A DNA stretch of 64,000 nt from positions 581,922 to 645,921 of the forward strand of contig NC_092678.1 in assembly GCF_964355755.1 (NCBI RefSeq). Direction: 5' to 3'. Shown piece by piece: positions 33,362 to 46,900 of this stretch. The number at the start of each line of letters is the position of its first letter. Position 1 is the first letter of the stretch. Origin of the DNA: Antedon mediterranea (lineage: Eukaryota > Echinodermata > Crinoidea > Comatulida > Antedonidae). Below the pieces are notes generated by a model. It had not been told where the DNA came from and ran no database searches. It saw only the letters and a list, made by a program, of their open reading frames with translations. A program made the translations under genes and the position numbers.

Positions 33362-36033
33362 TTACTGCATCTGCATAACTATTTTATTCTTGGTAGCGAA
33401 ATCATGATGACGACTCAATTGCGTCAAAACGCAACATGCACACCAGCAAACGGTGCAACAGTCAGTAATCACACTTCCCTGGAGAGACAAATATATAATT
33501 TGTATTATTAAAAACGAGTGTTGTGCATGCGCAGTGCCATCGTCAGTAATCGACCAAGTCGAAGTTCCTACTAAGTCGCTTTTGGTTGGTCAAATTACTG
33601 TTGCGCGCTACGTCTTTGGGTAATTTGTGTCGGGATGGCAACCAAGCTTAAACGCGCACCAATTATCGCTAGAATGTTTTGTCGGTATATGTCGGTGTTA
33701 AATGTGTTGGTCCTCAAACGGGGTATACGGTACGAGTTTGTTTTCGGTGATGAACGTGTCGGTTTGGCCGTCTGTCCGGTCGACGTTATACTTACCGGAA
33801 TGTTATACTTGGTTCTCACCATAGTTCTTAACGTTGTTAGGTAGCTAGAAGGCAGACAACATGGCAAACAAAAGAATTCTCCAAGTTTATCAGCTATATA
33901 ACAGCGATATAAACACGGACAGCACAGCGCACCAAAACCTTAATAAATATTCCTTGTTTAGTGTACTCTTAAAAGTATACTTATCAGAATAGAGGGCGCA
34001 AAACACACATGACGTAACATCATCAACAAACTAATAATACTAATTTATTTGAAACTCAAAAATCTTATAGCCGGTCCAAAGGCTATATTATCTCTATTAT
34101 CTTCTTGTAAAATCATCTATTAATAGTATGTTTCTAATTTACTTTTTTATTATTTTCTATGCACCACCATTACTAGAAATAAATGTTTATGAAATATTAT
34201 TTTTATTATTTAACATTATATTATCTCCGGCTAATATTAGCCTATCTGTATGTTTAAAATACACATAGGCCTACTACATAAAACGTACGGTGTCAGTACT
34301 ATCTATTGTGAAAGTTCAAATATTGAATTATAAATATCATAACTTACAACTAACCGGATCTTTGAGACAATCGAACAAACCCGACGACCAGGCACCCGTT
34401 CCAGCGTTTGTTGCGCTCTAAAAAAGTCATAAAACAGTACGTTTTATTACAACAATTGAATGCAAGTAAGTAGATCTCATAACATCGATAACACCTCATC
34501 AAACGATATCACTCTATTCGAGATAAAGTTCTCAGTAAGGTCGGCATCATCAAAGTGGTTTTATCAATTGTAAATACAGTAAATCTCTAAATTATTTTCC
34601 CCGTTTTTTTATATTCTTTCACATCCAACAGTATATACACCAATTACAGGATGAACATATAGATATCAATATAAAAACATATATAAAATAACAAAAAGTA
34701 AAGTATAAAAGTTAATCTAATCTATAGATTGGCAGCAGTATTTTTTTCATGGACAAAACTTTGACTTTGAAAAGGTACAATATTAAACTAAAAAAGGTAC
34801 AAAAAAGTAGTGATGTGTGACATCAACATGTCCATATATGGCCACATCACATTTGTTAGTCACTTAAAGTTTGATAGTTTAAACATAGCTTTAGCAATAC
34901 CTATTAATATCCCTATTAATATCCCTATTTATATCCCTATTTATATCCCTATTAATATCCCTATTTATTTCCAAAATAAAGAAGGGTTCATGATAAAATC
35001 ATCTAGTTTATTTGATACTGAATTTGAAATGCACGTTTCGTCCGTCCGTCCGTCCGTCCGTCCGTCCTTCCATCTAACACAACATTGTTTAGTCGGTGCT
35101 TCAGGCTTGTCTGTGTGGACGTTTAGTAAATGCACTAATTTTTTTTCTGAAAAGTGATTTCAACCGCATTCAAATAAAGGAATAGCATTTGCCAGGCGTT
35201 TTCCTCTTCTTGATCCCCATAAATGGAGACATTTTAAGTGATTTGCTTTTACGATACTGTTAGCATCACAGAAAACTGTCGACAGGTATGCTAAATTAAT
35301 TATAAACCAACTCCAAACTAGTAAATGAAACATCTTCGTCAAACAAAGACTTTAAAAGAATTCACCAAATCGGACCAAGTGAAATACGTCACATAGATAA
35401 CATTTTAAACATTTTACTATAGGACCGGTTTTATTAAATTATAGTATCATTTAATATCAGACAAGTAGAATTTATATACACACTTAAAGGTGTAATAAAA
35501 AGTGCAAATATTTGAGCACTCTCTTATAAAGAAAATGATACAGAAGTAAATTAAAGATTCATAATCCACAGTTTAAAGATATATAATTTTTTTTTTTTGG
35601 GATATGCCATTTGAATGTCCATAATAGTTATTCATTTTGATCAAAAACTTGATCGGAAAACAAAAATATTTACCCGAAAAAATGTAAGGCAAAAAATATT
35701 TAAATTGTCTGTCAGTTAAAATTAACCATTTCTTTTGTCTTTTTATAAGTCAAATAATTATTTTTTTTATTCATCATAGTATTTTTTCCCCGGTTCGGTA
35801 TGTTTAGTAAGTTTCAAGGGGAAAAGTAAAGAATCAGTTACCACATGTGTTACTATATGCGTTGATGCTACAGGTTGGCTGGTGACAACTATTGGCTGCT
35901 GTTGAATGGGCGGCAGTTGTTGAATGGGCGGCGGTTGGTGAAAGAGCGGCGGCTGTTGAATGGGCGGCGGCTGCACGTAGCTACTATCACCAACACACGT
36001 CTCATCAGGGAGAGGTCCAACTTTGTTGTCCAT
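33362..36033 (-). CDS. PLAC8-family Cys-rich protein, copy 3, four exons
   Basis: Exons 36033-35842, 34417-34348, 33938-33796 and 33478-33362 join in phase to 173 residues. Exon 1 starts MDNKVGPLPDETCVGDS and is rich in PPIQQ repeats. The domain reads AWSSGLFDCLKDPVSC, FGALCCPCLYRCYIADKLGE, VRTKYNIPGSVITDCC and CWCACCVLTQLSRHHD. Exon 2 is three codons shorter than in copies 1 and 2. Intron 1 is longer (1.4 kb) and holds a family A MITE. The ATG at 36033 is preceded by the same TTTTGTGAAA context as copy 2. Confidence 0.88.
34803..34895. mobile_element. MITE family A, partial copy
   Basis: Has the core GACATCAACATGTCCATATA and right arm AAAGTTTGATAGTTTAAACA. The left arm is degraded. An ATCCCTATTAAT microsatellite follows at 34900-34970. 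Confidence 0.75.
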
Positions 36034-37089
36034 TTTCACAAAACCACCTCCTAAATGATAACATGAATTAAATTGAAAAAGTGTACATTATGAGTATATT
36101 TAAACTAAGGAAGAAAGCTTTTTCTAGTCGTTGAAAAATGTCTATGAATCAAGTACTCATTTATGTGAACAAATAAGCAAATGCGTTAAACGTGGTTCTC
36201 ATCATACGCTCAACGCAATGACGTAAGCGCGCAACGACAGTCATTCACTTAAGCTTGGTTCCCACTAGAACGTAACGCAAGAACGTAAACGCAACGCAAG
36301 CGTTTTAACCAATGACAAGCGAAGTTATAGACAGTTAGCAATCACAAGCGAATAAGCCATCGCTTGTGATTGGTCAATTCACTTGCGTTGCGTTACGTCC
36401 TTGTGTTGCGTCGCTAGTGGGAACCACGCTTCACTGAAAAGTAACAGTTCGAAAAAATCCATCCCTTTTGATTGGTTAAATTAGTTGCGTTGGCCTACGT
36501 CCTTACGTTGCGTCATAGCGGGAACCTGAGCTTTAATGAAACGTTATTGCCCCACTTTAATTTGACGGTTAATGCACAAAAACGGAAATGTTACAAATTA
36601 AAAGTTCGAATAAAACATTTGATTATATACGTAACTATAAATTAACTGAAAGACAGCTTACCTTTTCAAATCAGTTACTAAAATTCGTAGCGCAGAAAAG
36701 AAGTTCGCACGTACATCGCAGTGCCAACAGCAAGAGTAACGTCTTGTTGGTTTTAAGTTATATTACATTACGTCAAAACATGTTTATTCATATTTACCTT
36801 GTCTAGTCACGTGACATACTTTAATATTGATGCAAACACACTTATTTTTTACAGATTTATTACGATGTTATAAAATGTTGTAATAAGTAAATAGACTTGC
36901 AGCACCACGTCTGTGGTTATTGTCTTTTTTATGTTAGTTCGGCTTTTCGACTTTTGTCTGAAAACTACTTTACGAGCTCAAGTAGTATACGGATGAAACG
37001 CCATATCTGCCAAACGAATTACGCATTTGGAATTTTTTTATTTCATCACCATTATTTTCAAAATAATATATTAAGAAAAATTCTATTAT
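36034..37089. other. Upstream region of PLAC8 copy 3
   Basis: A probable non-coding first exon ends at an AAGCTGTCTTTCAG-adjacent donor near 36660 (minus strand AAAAGGTAAGCTG). Two family B MITEs lie at 36251-36431 and about 36430-36535. No other coding signal. Confidence 0.45.
36251..36431. mobile_element. MITE family B, full-length copy
   Basis: A 180-bp palindromic element starting AAGCTTGGTTCCCACTAGAA and ending CTAGTGGGAACCACGCTT. Inner arms contain CGTAACGCAAG and its complement. Near-identical copies are at 38905 and 48155. Confidence 0.9.
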
Positions 37090-37094
37090 TCCAC

Positions 37095-37797
37095 ATTTAA
37101 CTTATTGTAGTGCAATCTGGGGTAATTGTGGCTCGAGCTTTCTAAAAAGAGTACAAACTGTACAAAATAGAACAGCCCGAATCATATTTGGCCTATCTTG
37201 GGACACACCAAGTAAAGATGCACTTCAGCGAGTAATATGGCTTACCCTCTCAACTAAAAATGAGTATGAACACACCAAGTAAAGATGTACTTCAGCGAGT
37301 AAATTGGCTTACCCTCTCAACTAAAGATGAGTATGAATGTTGCATGTTAATTTACAAAGTTATGACGGGGCGTGCACCCACATATCTATCAAATCTGGTT
37401 AAACAAAATAATTTCAAATATAACTTTAGACATAATGATACAAACCTCAATGTTCCGAAACCTCGCACTGAGTATAAAAAACGTAGTATTTCTTATAGTG
37501 GGGTTATAACTTGGAAGACACATAATATTGATATCAATAAGATGCCACAATCTCTGAACGTATTCAAAAAAGAAATTGCAAACATATTTAAACTGGAAGC
37601 CTAATGCTGCATTATTTTATAAATTCTTTCTTTTAAGATTTTTGTATAAATGTGTATACACTGTATTATTTGTATATATTATATTACCTATCACGAACTT
37701 GTGGAAGAACACCTTTATTTTATGGTGAACGAGTTTTATATTTTGTACTTTTGTATTTTATAATTTCGTGAATAAATAAAGGTTTTGAATTGAATTT
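37095..37797 (+). mobile_element. Truncated LINE, reverse-transcriptase C-terminus and 3' UTR
   Basis: Translates as YCSAIWGN, VQNRTARIIFGL, ECCMLIYKVMTGRAPTYLS and a normal C-terminus ending FKLEA at 37604, followed by a 3' UTR ending AATAAAGG and GAATTGAATT. A 65-bp tandem duplication (37205-37269 and 37270-37334, with CACCAAGTAAAGATG) breaks the frame. It belongs to a different LINE family from the intact copy at 2552. It is antisense to, and just beyond, the end of the SLC23 gene. Confidence 0.85.
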
Positions 37798-37919
37798 GTT
37801 ATGAAATTGCTTTTTACAATCGTCTACAATTCAACATTGTAAAGTACCTATATATAGCTTAGAGAAGGAGAAATAACTTAACTTATTTCTCCATGGCCCA
37901 ATAAACCACACAACATCCC

Positions 37920-40900
37920 TTACAACTTTTTGTAATCGCCAAATGTAGGACTGAACGGTAGGTAACTACAGACTTTTGATCGTCGGATATACGCCATTCC
38001 AAACGGCAGGTCATAACTCGTGTCCATATTTGGTGAATCTGTTTTGTCATCTGATGACGTAATATCTCGTTTAACTATCTGCCATTTATATATGCCTCGT
38101 TCTTCTGCTGTGCCTGTAAAAAAATATAATTATCTGAAATATAAATATTAAAATTCGGGAAGGGCATATTGCTACAGTACTAGGAATAACTTGTTTATAT
38201 TTCGTTATGTAAAATTATTGAGATCAAAATCAAAGTTGTCTCACTATATAGACGCGTACTATATAGACGCGTACTATATAGACGCGTACTATATAGACGC
38301 GTACTATATAGACGCGTACTATATAGACGCGTACTATATAGACGCGTTCTTTTGTAGTAGTATTTTTCGCTTTTGACAATCACTACCTACATATTGCATT
38401 AAGCTCTCTGTCTACACTATCAATAGTTTGACAAAAAAGTGTTGTGTGACCAAATATAGTAGTGATATGACGTCATCATGTCCATATATGGGTACATCAC
38501 ATTTTTTTTGGTCACATAAAGTTTGATAGTGTAGACAGAGCTTTAGTACTATAGTGAAGTCTTCTTCCCTTTTGTGTATATATAATTCTGTAAACATAAT
38601 AGCATAATAGACGTTGTCTGTCTATAGAGACGTTGTCTGTCTATATACGTTGTCTATTTACTCACCTGGAACAGTGTTATCTAAGACAAGGGCAGTGAAT
38701 CCACCAACAAACATATTTGTAGAAAGTAATATTTGAATAGCTTGATCCAACTCGGTAACACCTATAAAAACATAAATCGCGTCCATCAATGTGTCCTTGG
38801 TTACCACTAGGACGCAGCGAGCGATCTGCGTCACGACGCATAATGAATCAATCATCCATCGCATCGTGATAGGTGGAATTACTTGTCAGAGCCAAGCTAG
38901 CTTTAAGCTTGGTTCCCACTAGAACGTAACGCAAGGACGTAAACGCAACGCAAGCGTGTTGACCAATGACAAGCGAAGTTATAGACAGTTAGCAATCATA
39001 AGCGAATAAGCCATCGCTTGTGATTGGTCAATTCACTTGCGTTGCGTTACGTCCTTGCGTTACATCCTTTTGGTAACCAAGGATACATTGATGGACGCAT
39101 AGGCTGCAAGAGGTAGGTTATTCCCCCACATTGACATTCGGCCACCTCCTCCCTCTCCTCAACTATATAACGTATCTGTTCTACTGCCTAGGCCTACCTG
39201 TATCAATGATGCCGGCATTAGATGAAAGCCACTGTGGGACAGCAAGTCCAAAGAAGAAAGAAAACCCGATGATAAAGTTATTGCGAGAGGAGTTTAAATC
39301 GATGAACTGGAGATTGGACAGACCAGCACCAACTATCATTCCTAGAAAGACGAAAACAAAATATAAACAAATAAATAAGCTCTGTCTACACTATTAAACT
39401 ACTAGTTTGACAAAAAAAGTGTGATATGCCCATATATGGTAGTGATATGACATGTCCATATATGGGCACATCACATTTTTTTGGTCAAATAAAGTTTGAT
39501 AGTGTGGACAGAGCTTTACATTATAATTGAATGTGTGTATTATTCTTGCAATCGTGCAATTTAAATTTTAGGATATGAAGTTCCGAGATACTGACGCTGA
39601 AAAGGGAGAGGAGGGCGCGTGGTCAGATCTGGGCGTGGTCCAACTTACCGAATAGAACCGTGATTGCTGCACCAATGACAGGGGTTGGGATACATATGAA
39701 TACGGCACCAAATTTCCCGAAAACCGCAAGAATCAACATAATAACAGCGGCTACCTGGGTAACTGAACGACTTGCAACCTAAAAGAAAAGATCCAAATAT
39801 AAGACCCAAATGTTCTTCTCCTGCTTACCTCTTGATGATCTACGGTGGTCGAAGGTACTACCTGGTGGTCGAAGGTACTACCCGGTGGTCGATGGTACTA
39901 CCCGGTGGTCGAAGGTACTACCCGGTGGTCGAAGGTACTACCCGGTGGTCGAAGGTATTACCCGGTGGTCGAAGGTATTACCCGGTGGTAAAAGGTCTAC
40001 CCGGTGGTCGAGGGTACTGCCCCGTGGTCGAAGGTACTGCCCCGTGGTCGAAGGTACTACCCCGTGGTCGAAGGTACTACCCGTGGTCGAAGGTACTACC
40101 CGTGGTCGAAGGTACTACCCGGTGGTCGATGGTACTACCCGGTGGTCGATGGTACTACCCGGTGGTCGAGGGTACTGCCCGGTGGTTGAAGATAATATGC
40201 CTGGTGGTCGAAGGTACTACCCGGTGGTCGATGGTACTACCCGGTGGTCGAGGGTACTGCCCGGTCGTCGAGGGTAATATGCCCGGTCGTCGAAGGTACT
40301 ACCCGTGGTCGAAGGTACTACCCGGTGGTCGATGGTACTACCCGGTGGTCGAGGGTACTGTCCGGTGGTTGAGGGTAATATGCCCGGTGGTCGAGGGTAA
40401 TATGCCCGGTGGTCGACGGTACTGCCCGGTGGTCGAGGATACTACCCGGTGGTCGAAGATAATATGCCTGGTGGTCGAAGGTACCCGGTTGTCGAGGGTA
40501 TTGCCCGGTGGTCGACGGTACTGCCCGGTGGTCGAGGGTATGTCCGGTGGTCGACAGTACTACCCGATAGCACTTTTTTGTCACATACATTTTGACGGAG
40601 CTTCAAAAAAGTAAACGAACCTTTGTAATTCCGATTGCTCCGATATTTTGGCTGTATGACGTAGTCCCAGCACCACTGCCAATAAAACCATCAATCAAAC
40701 AACCTATCCCTTCTATTGCTATCCCACGATTCATTGCATGAGCTGGTACGGGTGGCGCGCCCGAAAGACGTGCGCATGCGTAGTAGTCACCAACTGATTC
40801 AACAACCGAAGTAAAAGTTGCAATAGTCATTCCTATGATGCCCGGTACGGTTACTGTTGGGATTCCCCATTGAACTGAAAATAATGACGTCTTTTTAATA

Positions 40901-43900
40901 TTTATCATTAGATTATTTTTGCAAACATTATCGACAGAAAAAATTGAAAATATTTTATTGTGTGGCTTATGCTTGGTACCCACTAGAGACGCAAAGCAAG
41001 TGATGGATCATCTGAACTGTCGCTTGTGATTGGTCAACTCGCTTGCGTTGAGTCTACGTCTTTGCGTTGCGTCCTAGTGAGAACCAAGCTTTAATAGCAT
41101 TTGTTTGCCATACACTGTAATTTAACTTACATGGGTAGGGTACACGAAACCAAGGAGATTCTGAAAGAATACTTAGTCTGACGTCAGTCCTAGCTGCGTA
41201 CCCATATCCATCGGGCGTTTCAGGTAGAGCACCGGCGGCCGTGAGAATAAAAGACACAAACCAACCAAAAGCAATTCCAAAAATAACCTTGTGGGAAAAA
41301 AGAAAAATACAGTTTGATTTGAAAGCCGCCTCATCGGTACCATATCGTCATAAAGCTTGATTCTATTCTCACTAGGACGCAACGCCAGCGAATTGACCAA
41401 TCACAAGCGACAGTTTGAATAATCAATCGCTTTTCATTAGTCAGTTCGCTTGCGCTGCGTCCTAGTGGGAACGCAGCTTAAGATAACCAGAAACATTTCT
41501 ACTGTACTACTTACAGGAAAAAGTCTGAAGAGCGAAACTCTTGAGGAATTAGCCGCACCAGGAAGACAGTTAATAGGAACAGTCACATTCCGTAGATATT
41601 GAGAAAATAGAATTATACAGAATATGGTTCTGAAATATAAATAATAAATTATGAGTTATGATTAGTTGCGCATTTTTCTACGTCACAAAAATTAGATGAA
41701 AATATTAGTACGCATGCGCATTAGTGAATACTTTCGATTCGTGCGAATAAGTGAAAAAGCGACTTTATTTATTTATTATTTATTTCATCAAAACCAACAG
41801 CAACGAAAGTTGCCACAAAAATGTATGAAACAGAAAACTGAGAATTCACTTGTAATGGTGGTAATAAACCGGTTATCTTAAAGAAACAAAATAAATGTAT
41901 AAAAAAACAGGTTAAAAAATACTTTTTATCACTATATGCTGATTAACAACACCTTTGTTTATTTAAGTTCTATATACTTGTTCTTATGTAAAAGGGTCCT
42001 ACAAAAAAACGAAGCTATAGCTTTTTTATGCAGGATCCCTGTTCTCAGTTGTACTGTAATTATGATGTACTGTAATTGATGACTAAATAAATGTGGAATA
42101 AATGAAATGAAATGAAAATAAATACTCTATTTAAGAAGCAAAAACTTAAATAAAAATATGTTAAACTAGTGTACGTACATTATAGAGACTCCCCAGTGCT
42201 GCCCAGCCGACTCTGAAGCATTCTTAAACAATGAGAGTCCAATCAGCCCAATTGTCGGTGTGATAACAATTGGCGTGAAGTAACGCTGAAGAAGACCGAT
42301 GAGGCCGAACGCACCTGCGAACACCTGGATAAATGACGTCACAATAATGGCCCCTTGAACCTGTATTACGAAAATATAAAACCCAATAAAATATAATTAT
42401 CTCCACATACTATCTATTTCCGAAGTTTCATAGGAATATTTGGTAATACAGCATCTCATTTGTATCACATGTGGTGCCTGTATCATGTAAGGTTAGATTA
42501 AGGGTTAGGTTACTGTGACTAGATACATGTGAAACACATGTGATGTCAATCAATCAATCAATAATAATAATTTATTTCTCAAATAAAAATAAAATACAGT
42601 TAACATTTTCTAAAATGATAAATAAAAAATGAGAAAATGGGTACCCAACTAGAAGCTAAGCTTTAAAATGTGGGGTCCGGGCAACATATTTAAGTAAGGT
42701 AAGTTAAGAAACATAATAATGAACAAAAAAGGCATTTAACTTAAACGAATGCAGTTATAATTTAACTTAAGACTTGTAGTAGTATTACCAAATATTCCTT
42801 TGATACTTCGGACATAGATAGGCTACAGTAGTACTACCTAGAATGTACCATGAAAACAACAAGTACTACCTAGAATGTACCATGAAAACAACAAGTACTA
42901 CCTAGAATGTACCATGAAAACAACAAGTACTACCTAGAATGTACCATGAAAACAACAAGTACTACCTAGAATGTACCATGAAAACAACAAGTACTACCTA
43001 GAATGTACCATGAAAACAACAAGTACTACCTAGAATGTACCATGAAAACAACAAGTACTACCTAGAATGTACCATGAAAACAACAAGTACTACCTAGAAT
43101 GTACCATGAAAACAACAAGTACTACCTAGAATGTACCATGAAAACAACAAGTACTACCTAGAATGTACCATGAAAACAACAAGTACTACCTAGAATGTAC
43201 CATGAAAACAACAAGTACTACCTAGAATGTACCATGAAAACAACAAGTACTACCTAGAATGTACCATGAAAACAACAAGTACTACCTAGAATGTACCATG
43301 AAAACAACAAGTACTACCTAGAATGTACCATGAAAACAACAAGTACTACCTAGAATCGGCTGATTATTATTACTCTGTACCATGAAAACAACAAGTACTA
43401 CCTAGAATCGGCTGATTATTATTACTATGTACCATGAAAACAACAAGTACTACCTAGAATCGGCTGATTATTATTACTCTGTACCATGAAAACAACAAGT
43501 ACTACCAGAATCGGCTGATTATTATTACTATGTACCATGAAAACAACAAGTACTACCTAGAATCGGCTGATTATTATTACTATGTACCATGAAAACAACA
43601 AGTACTACCTAGAATCGGCTGATTATTATTACTCTGTACCATGAAAACAACAAGTACTACCTAGAATCGGCTGATTATTATTACTCTGTACCATGAAAAC
43701 AACAAGTACTACCTAGAATCGGCTGATTATTATTACTCTGTACCATGAAAACAACAAGTACTACCTAGAATCGGCTGATTATTATTACTATGTACCATGA
43801 AAACAACAAGTACTACCTAGAATCGGCTGATTATTATTACTCTGTACCATGAAAACAACAAGTACTACCTAGAATCGGCTGATTATTATTACTATGTACC

Positions 43901-46900
43901 ATGAAAACAACAAGTACTACCTAGAATCGGCTGATTATTATTACTATGTACCATGAAAACAACAAGTACTACCTAGAATCGGCTGATTATTATTACTATG
44001 TACCATGAAAACAACAAGTACTACCTAGAATCGGCTGATTATTATTACTCTGTACCATGAAAACAACAAGTACTACCTAGAATCGGCTGATTATTATTAC
44101 TATGTACCATGAAAACAACAAGTACTACCTAGAATCGGCTGATTATTATTACTATGTACCATGAAAACAACAAGTACTACCTAGAATCGGCTGATTATTA
44201 TTACTCTGTACCATGAAAACAACAAGTACTACCTAGAATCGGCTGATTATTATTACTCTGTACCATGAAAACAACAAGTACTACCTAGAATCGGCTGATT
44301 ATTATTACTCTGTACCATGAAAACAACAAGTACTACCTAGAATCGGCTGATTATTATTACTATGTACCATGAAAACAACAAGTACTACCTAGAATCGGCT
44401 GATTATTATTACTCTGTACCATGAAAACAACAAGTACTACCTAGAATCGGCTGATTATTATTACTATGTACCATGAAAACAACAAGTACTACCTAGAATC
44501 GGCTGATTATTATTACTCTGTACCATGAAAACAACAAGTACTACCTAGAATCGGCTGATTATTATTACTATGTACCATGAAAACAACAAGTACTACCTAG
44601 AATCGGCTGATTATTATTACTCTGTACCATGAAAACAACAAGTACTACCTAGAATCGGCTGATTATTATTACTCTGTACCATGAAAACAACAAGTACTAC
44701 CTAGAATCGGCTGATTATTATTACTATGTACCATGAAAACAACAAGTACTACCTAGAATCGGCTGATTATTATTACTATGTACCATGAAAACAACAAGTA
44801 CTACCTAGAATCGGCTGATTATTATTACTCTGTACCATGAAAACAACAAGTACTACCTAGAATCGGCTGATTATTATTACTCTGTACCATGAAAACAACA
44901 AGTACTACCTAGAATCGGCTGATTATTATTACTCTGTACCATGAAAACAACAAGTACTACCTAGAATCGGCTGATTATTATTACTATGTACCATGAAAAC
45001 AACAAGTACTACCTAGAATCGGCTGATTATTATTACTCTGTACCATGAAAACAACAAGTACTACCTAGAATCGGCTGATTATTATTACTATGTACCATGA
45101 AAACAACAAGTACTACCTAGAATCGGCTGATTATTATTACTCTGTACCATGAAAACAACAAGTACTACCTAGAATCGGCTGATTATTATTACTATGTACC
45201 ATGAAAACAACAAGTACTACCTAGAATCGGCTGATTATTATTACTCTGTACCATGAAAACAACAAGTACTACCTAGAATCGGCTGATTATTATTACTATG
45301 TACCATGAAAACAACAAGTACTACCTAGAATCGGCTGATTATTATTACTCTGTACCATGAAAACAACAAGTACTACCTAGAATCGGCTGATTATTATTAC
45401 TCTGTACCATGAAAACAACAAGTACTACCTAGAATCGGCTGATTATTATTACTATGTACCATGAAAACAACAAGTACTACCTAGAATCGGCTGATTATTA
45501 TTACTCTGTACCATGAAAACAACAAGTACTACCTAGAATCGGCTGATTATTATTACTATGTACCATGAAAACAACAAGTACTACCTAGAATCGGCTGATT
45601 ATTATTACTCTGTACCATGAAAACAACAAGTACTACCTAGAATCGGCTGATTATTATTACTCTGTACCATGAAAACAACAAGTACTACCTAGAATCGGCT
45701 GATTATTATTACTCTGTACCATGAAAACAACAAGTACTACCTAGAATCGGCTGATTATTATTACTCTGTACCATGAAAACAACAAGTACTACCTAGAATC
45801 GGCTGATTATTATTACTCTGTACCATGAAAACAACAAGTACTACCTAGAATCGGCTGATTATTATTACTCTGTACCATGAAAACAACAAGTACTACATAG
45901 AATCGGCTGATTATTATTACTCTGTACCATGAAAACAACAAGTACTACATAGAATCGCCTGATTATTATTACTCTGTACCATGAAAACAACAAGTACTAC
46001 ATAGAATCGCCTGATTATTATTACTCTGTACCATGAAAACAACAAGTACTACATAGAATCGGCTGATTATTATTACTCTGTACCATGAAAACAACAAGTA
46101 CTACATAGAATCGGCTGATTATTATTACTCTGTACCATGAAAACAACAAGTACTACATAGAATCGGCTGATTATTATTACTCTGTACCATGAAAACAACA
46201 AGTACTACATAGAATCGCCTGATTATTATTACTCTGTACCATGAAAACAACAAGTACTACATAGAATCGCCTGATTATTATTACTCTGTACCATGAAAAC
46301 AACAAGTAATAATATAATGATATTTCTACATTAATCTTGAATTAGTGCTTAATAACTTTTATTGACCTAGGTCACAGCTTCTGTAAACCCGCAGTATTTA
46401 TGATCTTGAATGATAAAAGATTGAGACAATTACCTCCAATAATCTCTTTTTCCATTCGGGTTGATCTAAATAGTCACTATCAGCTGTCTCATTGCCTGAA
46501 AAATATAAAAAACTAATAACATTTAAAGGCCTACTAATCACAACTGTATGGAAGACCATGAGGGTCACTGGTAAATTCATTTAAGGGCCGTTATCTGGCG
46601 GCCGCCATTGAGTCCTACCTAACCATAGTCTATAACGTGTGTATAACGTGTGTATAACGTGTGTATAACGTGTGAATTATACAAAATAGGATACATCTAT
46701 TTGAGTGCTAAGTAGATTTTATTGATATATGCCTATATTGATATATGCATAATTTATACTATACTGGTAGGCCTGGGTCTGGTAGGACTTGGCAATGACT
46801 AGCTGGCGGCCCGGACAAAATGACAGCCGCGATTGGAGGCCGCAGATATAATTTAAGCGGCGGCCGCCAGAAATATTGTTGGAGACCGCAGATTATCTGG

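Noticed and set aside
39772-40614. Long plus-strand reading frames rich in VEGTTRW/GGRRYYP
   Set aside because: They are by-products of a 20-bp GC-rich repeat, open in several frames on both strands, inside an SLC23 intron.
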